A stretch of DNA of 64,000 nt from Nocardioides sp. InS609-2 (GTDB lineage: Bacteria > Actinomycetota > Actinomycetes > Propionibacteriales > Nocardioidaceae). Positions 52,619 to 59,676 of the stretch are shown here, piece by piece. Both the position numbers and the translations under genes were made by a program. The number at the start of each line of letters is the position of its first letter. Position 1 is the first letter of the stretch. The stretch is from contig NZ_CP060034.1 of the NCBI RefSeq assembly GCF_023208195.1, forward strand, positions 4,402,001-4,466,000, given 5' to 3'. Under the pieces are notes generated by a model, which did no database searches, had not been told where the DNA came from, and saw only the letters and a program-made list of their open reading frames with translations.

Positions 52619-52639
52619 GTGGGCGATACTGGGCTTGAA
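52619..52639. repeat. Candidate attachment-site repeat (tRNA-Val 3' end copy)
   Basis: GTGGGCGATACTGGG is identical to the 3' end of the tRNA-Val(GAC) gene (complement, 56958-56972), followed by one mismatch and TTGAA, giving 20 of 21 matches. Tyrosine-recombinase elements that integrate at tRNA 3' ends leave such a copy at their far end. Confidence 0.7.
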
Positions 52640-52764
52640 TTGTTGAGGGACGGTTGTCCAGCGTCCTCGCGTCTGAGGCCTGATCTAGCTGGAACTCGCA
52701 GGTCAGAGGCGGTATTGCGGGTCTGGCAGACGTGGTCGGATGAAGTCGGGAATGGACGTCATTT

Positions 52765-52813
52765 TTCCCCGAGATTCCCCTCTTGTTCCCCGAAAGCGAT
52801 ACTGGGAGTGCAC
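52765..52813. repeat. TTCCCC repeats and third tRNA-end copy near int
   Basis: Three TTCCCC repeats (starting about 52765, 52775 and 52786) are followed at 52796-52813 by GCGATACTGGGA plus partial matches to the tRNA-Val 3' end (16 of 18). It lies directly at the integrase N-terminus, so it may be a relic attP with arm sites. Confidence 0.35.
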
Positions 52814-53037
52814 AAGATGGCTCGGCGAAGACGAGTACCCGACGAGGGTTCGGACGCATCGAGAAGCGTGACAACGGCCGCTACCGCGCGGCGTACCCGG
52901 GTCCCGACGGGCGTCTCTATCGGGCACCGGTGACGTTCGACGCGAGGGACGATGCCGTCGCGTGGCTCTCTGCCCGGCGGGCCGAGATCCAGATGGAGGT
53001 GTGGGCTCCCGTGTCTGGCCAGACTCGGTCTAGGTAG
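52783..53037 (+). pseudogene. Tyrosine integrase, N-terminal remnant
   Basis: 84 codons encode STRRGFGRIEKRDNGRYRAAY, GPDGRLYRAPVTFD and DAVAWLSARRAEIQMEVWAP, the arm-binding domain of actinobacterial phage/ICE integrases. The core-binding and catalytic domains are absent; the frame stops soon after WAP. A good start, GTGCACAAGATG with basic codons ARRRR, lies in another frame just upstream, so a frameshift probably also separates the true start from the domain. Confidence 0.75.
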
Positions 53038-53196
53038 TCGGCGGGAGGCTCCTTTTTTGGGCTGCCCACCCGCGTGCGGGTGTGGCTCACTTCCGGTCTG
53101 CAGCCGAACTTCCGAGAAGTTCGGGGCTTCTGGGACCTGGCGCCGGTGTCCGGCCAGGCATACGATCAGGCCGTTACCCTTCAACGAGGGGGAGTC

Positions 53197-54777
53197 ATGC
53201 GCAGGTCTCACAAAACCGCTACCGCCGTCGCGATTCTGGTCACCTTGGGTGCGCCTTCCGCTTTCGGCGCAGTCGCCCAGCGGACGGCCGCGAGCGGGCC
53301 GAGCCCGTTCGGGCCGGGGCCCTGCAACACGCAGCCTCAGGCCGGCACGCTGTATCAAGCCTCCGAGCTCGAGCCCTGGGTGGACGTCGACCCCACCAGT
53401 GCGGCTGACGCCGACGGCCCCGACCTCATCGGCGTCTACCAGCAGGATCGCTACTCCAGCGGCGGTGCCCGGGGGCTCGGCACCAGCGTCTCGACCGACG
53501 GTGGGACAACCTTCCTCCCGCTGCCGGCCGGCCAGCTCCCGCGCTTCTCGCAGTGTGCCGGCAACCCGCTCTACGAGCGCGCCTCCGATCCGTGGGTGAG
53601 CATCGGTCCCGACGGGGACGCCTACCAGATAGCGCTGTCGTTCAACGAAACGGCGAACCTCGACAACGCCGTCCTCGTCAGCCAGTCGCCTGCCGCTAGC
53701 GACGGACGCCAGTGGAGCGACCCCATCACCCTCAAGCGCGACACGAACCCGGCGGTGTTCAACGACAAGGAGTCGATCACCGCGGACCAGAACGACGCGA
53801 ACTACGTCTATGCGGTCTGGGATCGGCTCGTGTTCCCGAACGAGCGGACCCGCGGCTCCTCCCCGGAGAATACCGCCGCCTTCCGAGGGCCGGCGTGGTT
53901 CTCGCGTACGACGAACGGCGGCGCTACGTGGGAGCCCGCCCGGCCCATCTTCGACCCAGGTCAGAACGACCAGACGATCGGCAACCAGATCGTCGCACTC
54001 GGCGACGGCGATCTTGTCAACATCATGACGGTGCTCTCCAACGACAACCGCGCAGGACGTCGTGGCGGCACGATTGCTGTGCTGAGGTCGCCGTTCCCGA
54101 GCCGCGGCTCGAGTTGGAGCGGGCAGTTCGACATCTCTCGGCTCGGAACCGTCGGCGTGACCGACCCCGAGACAGGTGCCCCGGTGCGGACCGGTGACAT
54201 CATCCCCGAGATCGCCTCCGATGAACGTGCTGGGCACGACGAGGTCTACGCGGTCTGGCAGGACGCTCGCTTCAACGGGTTCCAGCGCGACCAGATCGCG
54301 TTCTCACGCTCCACCGACGGCGGCCGCACGTGGTCGAAGCCGGTGCGGATCAGCACCCACAACGACACCCAGGCCTTCACGCCGGCGATCCGCGTCGACG
54401 GGCAGGGCAACATCGGGGTCACCTACGACGACTTCCGCAACAACGACCCGGCGACACCGGCGCTGGAGACCGACGTCTGGTTCACCCGCTCCACCGACGG
54501 CGGCCGGACATGGGGCGAGGAACGGGTCACACCGACCCCCTTCGACATGCGCACGGCGCCGGTCGCCCGCGGCTACTTCGTGGGGGACTACGAGGGACTA
54601 GGCGCCCTAGGCACGACGTTCTACCCGTTCTCATCGGAGTCGCGCGGGGCGACGGACGTGTTCGCCTCGACGGTCCAGACGCCGTTCGCGTCCCCGACGT
54701 ACACGCCGTCGACGACGGAGGGCGCGCAGCCCGCATCGGCCTTCCCGGTTATCAAGGGTCGGCCGATCCCACGGTGA
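53197..54777 (+). CDS. Secreted BNR-repeat (sialidase-like) protein
   Basis: 526 aa from ATG 53197, preceded by GGGGGAG. Signal peptide of about 28 residues (RRSHKTATAVAILVTLGAPSAFGA). At least four Asp-box motifs are seen: SVSTDGGTTF, SRTTNGGATWEP, SRSTDGGRTWS and TRSTDGGRTWGE, giving a beta-propeller of the sialidase/BNR type. The sialidase Arg triad and Tyr/Glu pair cannot be assigned by eye, so enzymatic activity is not claimed. It lies in the integrated island and is the only intact large gene there. Confidence 0.8.
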   Translation: MRRSHKTATAVAILVTLGAPSAFGAVAQRTAASGPSPFGPGPCNTQPQAGTLYQASELEPWVDVDPTSAADADGPDLIGVYQQDRYSSGGARGLGTSVSTDGGTTFLPLPAGQLPRFSQCAGNPLYERASDPWVSIGPDGDAYQIALSFNETANLDNAVLVSQSPAASDGRQWSDPITLKRDTNPAVFNDKESITADQNDANYVYAVWDRLVFPNERTRGSSPENTAAFRGPAWFSRTTNGGATWEPARPIFDPGQNDQTIGNQIVALGDGDLVNIMTVLSNDNRAGRRGGTIAVLRSPFPSRGSSWSGQFDISRLGTVGVTDPETGAPVRTGDIIPEIASDERAGHDEVYAVWQDARFNGFQRDQIAFSRSTDGGRTWSKPVRISTHNDTQAFTPAIRVDGQGNIGVTYDDFRNNDPATPALETDVWFTRSTDGGRTWGEERVTPTPFDMRTAPVARGYFVGDYEGLGALGTTFYPFSSESRGATDVFASTVQTPFASPTYTPSTTEGAQPASAFPVIKGRPIPR

Positions 54778-55514
54778 GGTAGCGACCACAAGGCGACTGG
54801 GGTGCGCGCGAAGATCCTCCGGCTCCCAGAACCGCCATGGGGCCGCCCGGATCCTCGGGGTCGCGCAGGTACGTCACGACGGGGTGCCCGACTCCGCGGT
54901 CGCCCTGCACGAGCTGGGCCCCGCCGTGGTCCCAACGGGCGGCACGCCGGACGGCGGCCTGTGCCGGGACGTCCTCGTCGACGAGCGCGGCGTCCACCGC
55001 CTCGACCACCCATCGGTGGCGAGCGAGAACGACCACGGCACCGGGTGCACGTGCGGGCGCCCGGATCGCGGCAGTGGAAGACGCTCTGCGTGTCGATGAG
55101 TGGCGTAGGAACGTCCCCCTGATGGAGTGCTGGCCGCCGGCAAGTCATCCCTCATTGCTCTCTCCGGCTCGCTCCCATGCGCCATCCGGGCCACTCAGGA
55201 GCTGGGGACGGACGCTAGTGGTGACGGTTCCTCCGTGGTGGACGACCTATGCGTCTATTGGTGGCCTGCCTTGAAGCCAGCCCGCTTGACGACGTTCGAG
55301 GAACACCCGGCTACTGACGCCCGCGGCCAAGGCGTCTCACTTCACCGCGATCGCGGCCGCGTAACTTCGCCCCGAGCGGCCTTCCTGAGCGCGGGGTCCG
55401 CGTCTGGCGGCGACAAGGTACCTATCTGCGTGCGAGTTCAGGCCTAACCATTGAAAGCGACCCACCAAGTTGTTGGCTCCGCTGCGCCACTGCCGATGTC
55501 GGAAGGCTTGGGCC
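54778..55514. other. 737-bp interval without a clear gene
   Basis: No intact gene is recognised. On the minus strand 54752-55036 has strongly GC-biased third positions and encodes LARHRWVVEAVDAALVDEDV and GHPVVTYLRDPEDPGGP, so it may be the remains of a real gene whose 5' end is lost. From about 55130 to 55500 composition is less GC-biased and no coding is supported. Confidence 0.5.
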
Positions 55515-56132
55515 TCAGGACGCAACGGCGACACCCAGTGAGTCCGCGCCCAGGGGCTTTGGCGCACCCTTTTCATAGAACACGTCGACGTCCTCGACGG
55601 TGAAGCCGGCGGTGTGAAGCAGTTCGAGAATCGGTCGCGACAAGTGGCATCCCCCGAACATCCGCTTGTTGAGCGGCTCAAGCCGGTGCTGCCAGCGCTG
55701 CACGTTCACATCTGGCGCCAGGCCGTGCTCGATGAAGTGCAGGGTGCCGCTCGGCCGTAGCACTCGACGGACCTCGGTCAACGCGAGGACCGGGTCCGGG
55801 ATCGTGCACAGCGTCCACGTCGACAGCGCCGCGTCGAAGCTGTCGTCGGGGAAAGGCAGCGACTGCCCGTCGAGCCCGGACCGCTCGACCGCGACGGGTG
55901 ACGCCGCCACCCGGTCCCGAGCGAGTTGCCAGCTCAGCTTCGACGGCTCGACCGCGGCGACCCGCTCCACCGCGGCGGGATAGAACGGAACGTTGTGTCC
56001 CGTGCCGAAGCCGATCTCCACGACTTGACCGTGCAGACCGGCACACACCCGCGCGCGCAACGGACGCGACTCCTTCATCCCGCAGGCAACGTCGATGATC
56101 CTCGGCAGCACGCGTTCGGCGTAGACACCCAT
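55515..56132 (-). CDS. Class I SAM-dependent methyltransferase
   Basis: 205 aa. Motif I is VVEIGFGTGHNVPFYP, followed by VAAVEPS, LPFPDDSFDAALSTWTLCTIPDP (motif IV) and VLRPSGTLHFIEHG. The set resembles UbiE/METTL7-like lipid or small-molecule methyltransferases; the substrate is unknown. It lies in the island on the minus strand. Upstream (56133-56347) there is no gene. Confidence 0.82.
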   Translation of the reverse strand: MGVYAERVLPRIIDVACGMKESRPLRARVCAGLHGQVVEIGFGTGHNVPFYPAAVERVAAVEPSKLSWQLARDRVAASPVAVERSGLDGQSLPFPDDSFDAALSTWTLCTIPDPVLALTEVRRVLRPSGTLHFIEHGLAPDVNVQRWQHRLEPLNKRMFGGCHLSRPILELLHTAGFTVEDVDVFYEKGAPKPLGADSLGVAVAS

Positions 56133-56347
56133 GCCGACTCCTTCCCGGCCACGCTGGTACCAGCCACTGTGCCCCCTCCGCGCACCATGTCACCAGTGGT
56201 CGAGCAGGTCGTGACCGATACGCGAACAGCGGAGTCCATGGGCGTGGTGTACGACGGGCCCGGCCTGAGCGTGGCGTTCTGACACCAGGACGGCCACCGC
56301 GTCTTCCTTCAAGACCTGCGAAAGCACGACTGAAGGAGAGCACGACG

Positions 56348-56859
56348 ATGACCGTCGACCCCAACTCTATTGACCTGCCCGCGTTCATGGCCGAGCACCT
56401 GCATCGCGCCGAGCCCGACCTGCTCCGATCGATGTTGTCCACGTTCGTGCAGGCGCTGATGTCGGCCGAGGCCGACGCGATCTGTGGTGCCCCCTGCGGC
56501 GAACGGTCCCCAGAGCTGACCAACTCCCGCAACGGCTACCGGACCCGGGACTTCGAGACCCGCACCGGCACCATTGAGGTCGCGATCCCCAAGCTGCGCG
56601 AGGGCTCCTACTTCCCCGACTGGCTGCTCGAGCGCCGCCGCAGGTCGAGCGGGCACTGACCACGGTGGTCGCGACCTGCTATCGGCTCGGAGTCTCGACC
56701 CGGCGGATGGAGAAGCTCGTCGGTACCCTGGGGATCACGCGGCTGTCCAAGTCGCAGATCTCGGTGATGGCCAAGGAGCTCGATGCCCATGTCGAGGACT
56801 TCCGCACCCGGCCGCTGGACCAGAACGAGGACCTGACACCCGCCGCACTCACTGCCTAG
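56348..56859 (+). pseudogene. IS256-family transposase, frameshifted and 3'-truncated
   Basis: Codons from ATG 56348 encode LMSAEADAICGAPCGERSPELTNSRNGYRTRDFETRTGTI and LREGSYFPDWLLERRRR, then a 1-nt deletion at about 56643-56647 shifts the frame. Restoring it continues with ALTTVVATCYRLGVSTRRMEKLVGTLGITRLSKSQIS to TRPLD at about 56820, where homology ends before the first catalytic Asp. The DDE core is missing, so no transposition is possible. The junction lies 140 bp from the tRNA cluster. Confidence 0.85.
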
Positions 56860-56918
56860 AGTGCAACCACCGGATCACGCGGTGGCCCCTTCATCCACCA
56901 CGACCGTGGACTTGACCA

Positions 56919-56940
56919 AGAGGCCCTCGAAAGGGCCTCT
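56919..56940 (-). terminator. Hairpin terminator downstream of the tRNA cluster
   Basis: A 9-bp stem (56919-56927 with 56932-56940) and CGAA loop lie 16 nt past the CCA end of tRNA-Val on the minus strand. Confidence 0.65.
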
Positions 56941-56955
56941 GACCTGCGGATATGC

Positions 56956-57030
56956 TGGTGGGCGATACTGGGATTGAACCAGTGACCTCTTCCGTGTCAG
57001 GGAAGCGCGCTACCGCTGCGCCAATCGCCC
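56956..57030 (-). tRNA. tRNA-Val (GAC)
   Basis: The complement folds as a cloverleaf: acceptor GGGCGAT/ATCGCCC, D-arm GGCGCAGCGGTAGCGC, anticodon arm CTTCC-CTGACAC-GGAAG with anticodon GAC, and T-arm CTGGTTCAATCCCAG. Discriminator A and an encoded CCA (56956-56958). Its 3' end is the inferred integration site of the island to the left. Confidence 0.95.
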
Positions 57031-57047
57031 GGGTCTTGAGTTGTGTG

Positions 57048-57121
57048 TGGAGGTGGGTACGGGATTTGAACCCGTGTACACGGATTTGCAGTCCGTTGCC
57101 TCGCCTCTCGGCCAACCCACC
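57048..57121 (-). tRNA. tRNA-Cys (GCA)
   Basis: Acceptor GGTGGGT/ACCCACC, anticodon loop CTGCAAA with anticodon GCA, T-arm with GGGTTCAAATCCC, discriminator T and encoded CCA. It is the middle gene of a three-tRNA cluster on the minus strand. Confidence 0.95.
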
Positions 57122-57164
57122 GCGGGGCCCTTCCATGGAAGGACCCGGTGGAAAGACCTCTCCG

Positions 57165-57237
57165 AGCGGACAACGAGACTCGAACTCGCGACCTCAACCT
57201 TGGCAAGGTTGCGCTCTACCAACTGAGCTATGTCCGC
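57165..57237 (-). tRNA. tRNA-Gly (GCC)
   Basis: Acceptor GCGGACA/TGTCCGC, D-arm TAGCTCAGTTGGTAGAGC, anticodon loop TTGCCAA with anticodon GCC and T-arm GCGAGTTCGAGTCTCGT. CCA is not encoded. First gene of the cluster in transcription order. Confidence 0.95.
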
Positions 57238-57349
57238 CTGCGCTTCCCGACCGGTTGCCCGGCCGTTGGTGCGAGCAGAACAGTAGCCGATGCTCAACGG
57301 GCCGCCAAAATCGCCCCCTCAGGGGCGTGTTCCGCACGGGGCCGGTCCC

Positions 57350-57355
57350 TAGGGT
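57350..57355 (+). promoter_or_regulatory. -10 box for leaderless pabC transcript
   Basis: TAGGGT followed by 6 nt and ATG 57362. Confidence 0.45.
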
Positions 57356-57361
57356 GGGGGC

Positions 57362-58183
57362 ATGAAGGCATGGGTCAATGGTGAGTTGCTGGCCGACGCG
57401 AGTGCTCCGGCGCTCGTCGTCACCGACCACGGTGTCACCGTGGGAGACGGGGTGTTCGAGGCCATCAAGGTCCTCGACGGGCAGGCGTTCGCCGTCACCC
57501 GGCACCTCCAGCGCCTCCAGCGGTCGGCAGCCGGGCTGGGGTTGCCAGAGCCGGACCTCGACGTCGTACGCCGCGGCATCGCCGCTGTCCTCGAGGGCCA
57601 GGCCCTGCCGCTGGGTCGCATCCGCATCACCTACACCGGCGGACCGTCACCGCTGGGCAGCAACCGTGGAGACGCCCCGCCGACGCTCGTCGTCGTCGCC
57701 GACTCGATGGGGAAGTGGCCAGTGACGACGGCGGTCGCGACCGTGCCGTGGCCACGCAACGAGCGGGGGGCTCTCGCCGGCCTCAAGACCACGTCGTACG
57801 CCGAGAACGTCGTCGCTCTCGCCCACGTTGCTGAGAAGGGCGCGACCGAGGCGATCTTCGCCAACCTCGCCGGCAACCTGTGCGAGGGCACCGGCTCCAA
57901 CGTCTTCTACGTCGTCGACGGCGAGCTCCGCACGCCCACACTCGAGAGCGGCTGCCTGGCCGGGGTCACCCGCAAGCTCGTGCTCGAGTGGTACGGCGGC
58001 CGCGAGGTCGACGAGCCGATGGATGTGATCGACCGGGCGAGCGAGGTGTTCCTCGTGTCGACGACCCGCGACGTACAAGGTGTGCACCGGTGGGACGAGC
58101 GTGACCTCGAGTCGCCCGGGCCGGTCACCCGCGAGGCGCGCGAGATGTGGCTGCGCAAGGAGCGCGAGCACATCGATCCCTGA
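57362..58183 (+). CDS. pabC: Class IV aminotransferase, aminodeoxychorismate lyase type
   Basis: 273 aa PLP fold-type IV enzyme. The N-terminus is KAWVNGELLADASAPALVVTDHGVTVGDGVFE; the PLP Lys is in GLKTTSYAENVVALAHVAEKGATEAIF; the phosphate-binding segment is GNLCEGTGSNVFYVVDGEL. The family includes PabC (4-amino-4-deoxychorismate to p-aminobenzoate), branched-chain and D-amino-acid aminotransferases; PabC is favoured by length and LCEGTGSNVF but is not certain. There are no folate neighbours to confirm it. Confidence 0.8.
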   Translation: MKAWVNGELLADASAPALVVTDHGVTVGDGVFEAIKVLDGQAFAVTRHLQRLQRSAAGLGLPEPDLDVVRRGIAAVLEGQALPLGRIRITYTGGPSPLGSNRGDAPPTLVVVADSMGKWPVTTAVATVPWPRNERGALAGLKTTSYAENVVALAHVAEKGATEAIFANLAGNLCEGTGSNVFYVVDGELRTPTLESGCLAGVTRKLVLEWYGGREVDEPMDVIDRASEVFLVSTTRDVQGVHRWDERDLESPGPVTREAREMWLRKEREHIDP

Positions 58184-58200
58184 TCGATCGCTGGCGGTGA

Positions 58201-58233
58201 GCGCGTCTCCGGACCCCATGACAGGAGACACGC
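58201..58233. terminator. Possible hairpin between convergent pabC and SsgA-family gene
   Basis: GCGCGTCTCC (58201-58210) and GGAGACACGC (58224-58233) pair with one mismatch around a 13-nt loop. Confidence 0.4.
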
Positions 58234-58241
58234 CCACCGAC

Positions 58242-58676
58242 TCAGCGGGCCAGCAGCTTGTCGATCGCGTCGTCGATGCGCAGATGGCGGCTCTCGGTGC
58301 CGGGCGGCACGAGCGCCAGCGAGCGGGTGACGAAGCGGTAGACGTCGTGGGTACGGGCCCGGGTGATCAGGCGGCCATCGGGCGAGCTGAGCTCGATCGA
58401 CACGATCGCGCGGCCGTCGTCGGCGATGCCGGGGGAGACGCGGACGTCTCCGTCGCCGGCCGGGTCGGTGAGCCCACGCTGGAGCAGGTCGCGGCTGAAC
58501 GTCCAGGGCAGGTCGCCGCCGCGGGTCAGGAACCTGATCGTGACGGCGTACGGGTCGGTCTGCTCGTAGGAGAAGACAGTGTCGAGTGCCTGCGCACGAC
58601 CCCGCGAGTCGACGCACTCCATCGTGATGTCCTGCTCTACGGCCCCCGTAGCGCGACGCTCGAAGAGATGTCCCAC
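58242..58676 (-). CDS. SsgA-family sporulation/cell division regulator
   Basis: 144 aa from GTG 58676, with AAGGGA suitably upstream; ATG 58622 is an alternative. Family pattern: FSYEQTDPYAVTIRFLTRGGDLPWTFSRDLL, GLTDPAGDGDVRVSP, IVSIELSSPDG and FVTRSLALVPPGTES. SsgA-like proteins are restricted to actinobacteria and steer septum placement and wall remodelling; non-sporulating relatives also carry one. Cytosolic, probably a trimer. Confidence 0.87.
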   Translation of the reverse strand: MGHLFERRATGAVEQDITMECVDSRGRAQALDTVFSYEQTDPYAVTIRFLTRGGDLPWTFSRDLLQRGLTDPAGDGDVRVSPGIADDGRAIVSIELSSPDGRLITRARTHDVYRFVTRSLALVPPGTESRHLRIDDAIDKLLAR

Positions 58677-59048
58677 GGCCTGTTCCCTTGTTCGAAGTCC
58701 CCCTGACACAGAGGAGACGCCATCCTGATCGGTCTATGACGCCGCTATCTGATGACTTCTCCCAGACGTTCCACGGCATAGTCCTCGAAAACGACTCGTC
58801 TGCTCCTGTCAACGTGTCGGCATGGGCACGCACCAGGTCACCCGCCGGACCGTCCTCGCAGCCGGCGTCGCCGCGCAGCGCACGTTCAGTCGTGCCGACT
58901 CCGGCCCGGCCGATCGTGTGCGACGGGTCGCCGTACAACGTCGGCGGGTACTTCTTCGACGCCGTCGGGAGCACCCGGTCACCGCCGCGCAAGCACTGAC
59001 CCCGGGTTTGGGGGCTTGCGGAAGGCCGCGATAGTGTCCTCCCCGCAG
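58677..59048. other. 372-bp gap ahead of tRNA-Val(CAC)
   Basis: No intact gene is seen. At 58822 a plus-strand ATG opens GTHQVTRRTVLAAGVAA, which looks like a Tat signal peptide, but the frame then becomes Arg-rich nonsense; a separate frame nearby contains DGSPYNVGGYFFDAVGS. It may hold a decayed secreted-protein gene. Confidence 0.4.
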
Positions 59049-59120
59049 GGGCGATTGGCGCAGTGGTAGCGCGCTTCGTTCACACCGAAGAGGTCACTGG
59101 TTCGAACCCAGTATCGCCCA
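59049..59120 (+). tRNA. tRNA-Val (CAC)
   Basis: Acceptor GGGCGAT/ATCGCCC, anticodon arm CTTCG-TTCACAC-CGAAG with anticodon CAC, T-arm CTGGTTCGAACCCAG, discriminator A, no encoded CCA. It is closely similar to tRNA-Val(GAC) and marks the start of an IS-rich accessory region. Confidence 0.95.
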
Positions 59121-59431
59121 CAACAGAACATACAGGTCAGAGGCACAAAGAGGCCCTCGTACGCGGCGACGCGAGCGGGGGTTTCGTGCTTGTCTGACAC
59201 AGTTCTGACACAGCGCCACTATCGGCACCCTGCGGTCGGGGCTGCGGTGTCCCTATCCGTACCATCCGATGGACGCGCGAAGCACCCCACATGGCCCTAG
59301 AGCGTCGTCGTAAGCGTGAGTCGCCGCTTGTGGGGGGTGCTGTTGGGTTGGCTGGTTAGGTCCTCCGATGCCCCGGCCCCCACCCCCCTCAGAAAATTCG
59401 GGACTGCTGCACGATCGGGTGACAGGTTGGG
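59121..59431. other. Intergenic stretch between tRNA-Val(CAC) and IS debris
   Basis: About 310 bp with no supported gene. It includes tandem TCTGACACAG-type repeats (about 59190-59212) and a C-rich run near 59385. The position directly 3' of a tRNA fits the edge of an integrated region, but no second tRNA-end copy is seen in the window. Confidence 0.5.
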
Positions 59432-59509
59432 TCACGCAGCCTGAGTGGCTGGCGTGGTCATGATGGTCTCGTACTCGATGGGGGTCAATCGGCTGAGTCG
59501 GTCTTGTAG
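59432..59509 (-). pseudogene. IS3-family orfB C-terminal remnant
   Basis: 26 codons on the minus strand encode LQDRLSRLTPIEYETIMTTP ending TQAA and stop, the C-terminus of IS3-type OrfB. It abuts the left end of the IS21 element. Confidence 0.7.
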
Positions 59510-59676
59510 GTGTGGTCACCTTCTCTGGCCCCGGTTGAGTGCCTGATCGTCACGAATGTTGGCCCCGGCCCTGGGTAGTGGTGCCGCTGGCTGGGTGGGA
59601 TGGCGTGTCGTCGCGAATGTTGGCCCCACCCCGGTTCGGATCTTCATGTCGATGTCGTCGTCGTGGAGGTCTTCAG

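Larger units (their letters stand above)
52619..57030. mobile_element. Degraded integrated island at tRNA-Val(GAC)
   Basis: The 4.4-kb segment between the partial tRNA copy and the intact tRNA contains an integrase remnant next to the repeat, a BNR/sialidase-like gene, a 737-bp stretch without a clear gene, a methyltransferase and a frameshifted, truncated IS256-type transposase. The int-next-to-att layout is that of integrative elements. The element is probably immobile because the integrase is not intact. Confidence 0.6.

Noticed and set aside
53038..53070. Terminator at the T-run after the integrase remnant
   Set aside because: The TTTTTT run (about 53052-53057) is preceded only by GGAG-G-CTCC, whose one-base loop cannot form a hairpin.
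58822..59034. A Tat-exported protein starting at 58822
   Set aside because: Only the RRTVLAAG-like start is convincing; the rest is Arg-rich and without family resemblance.
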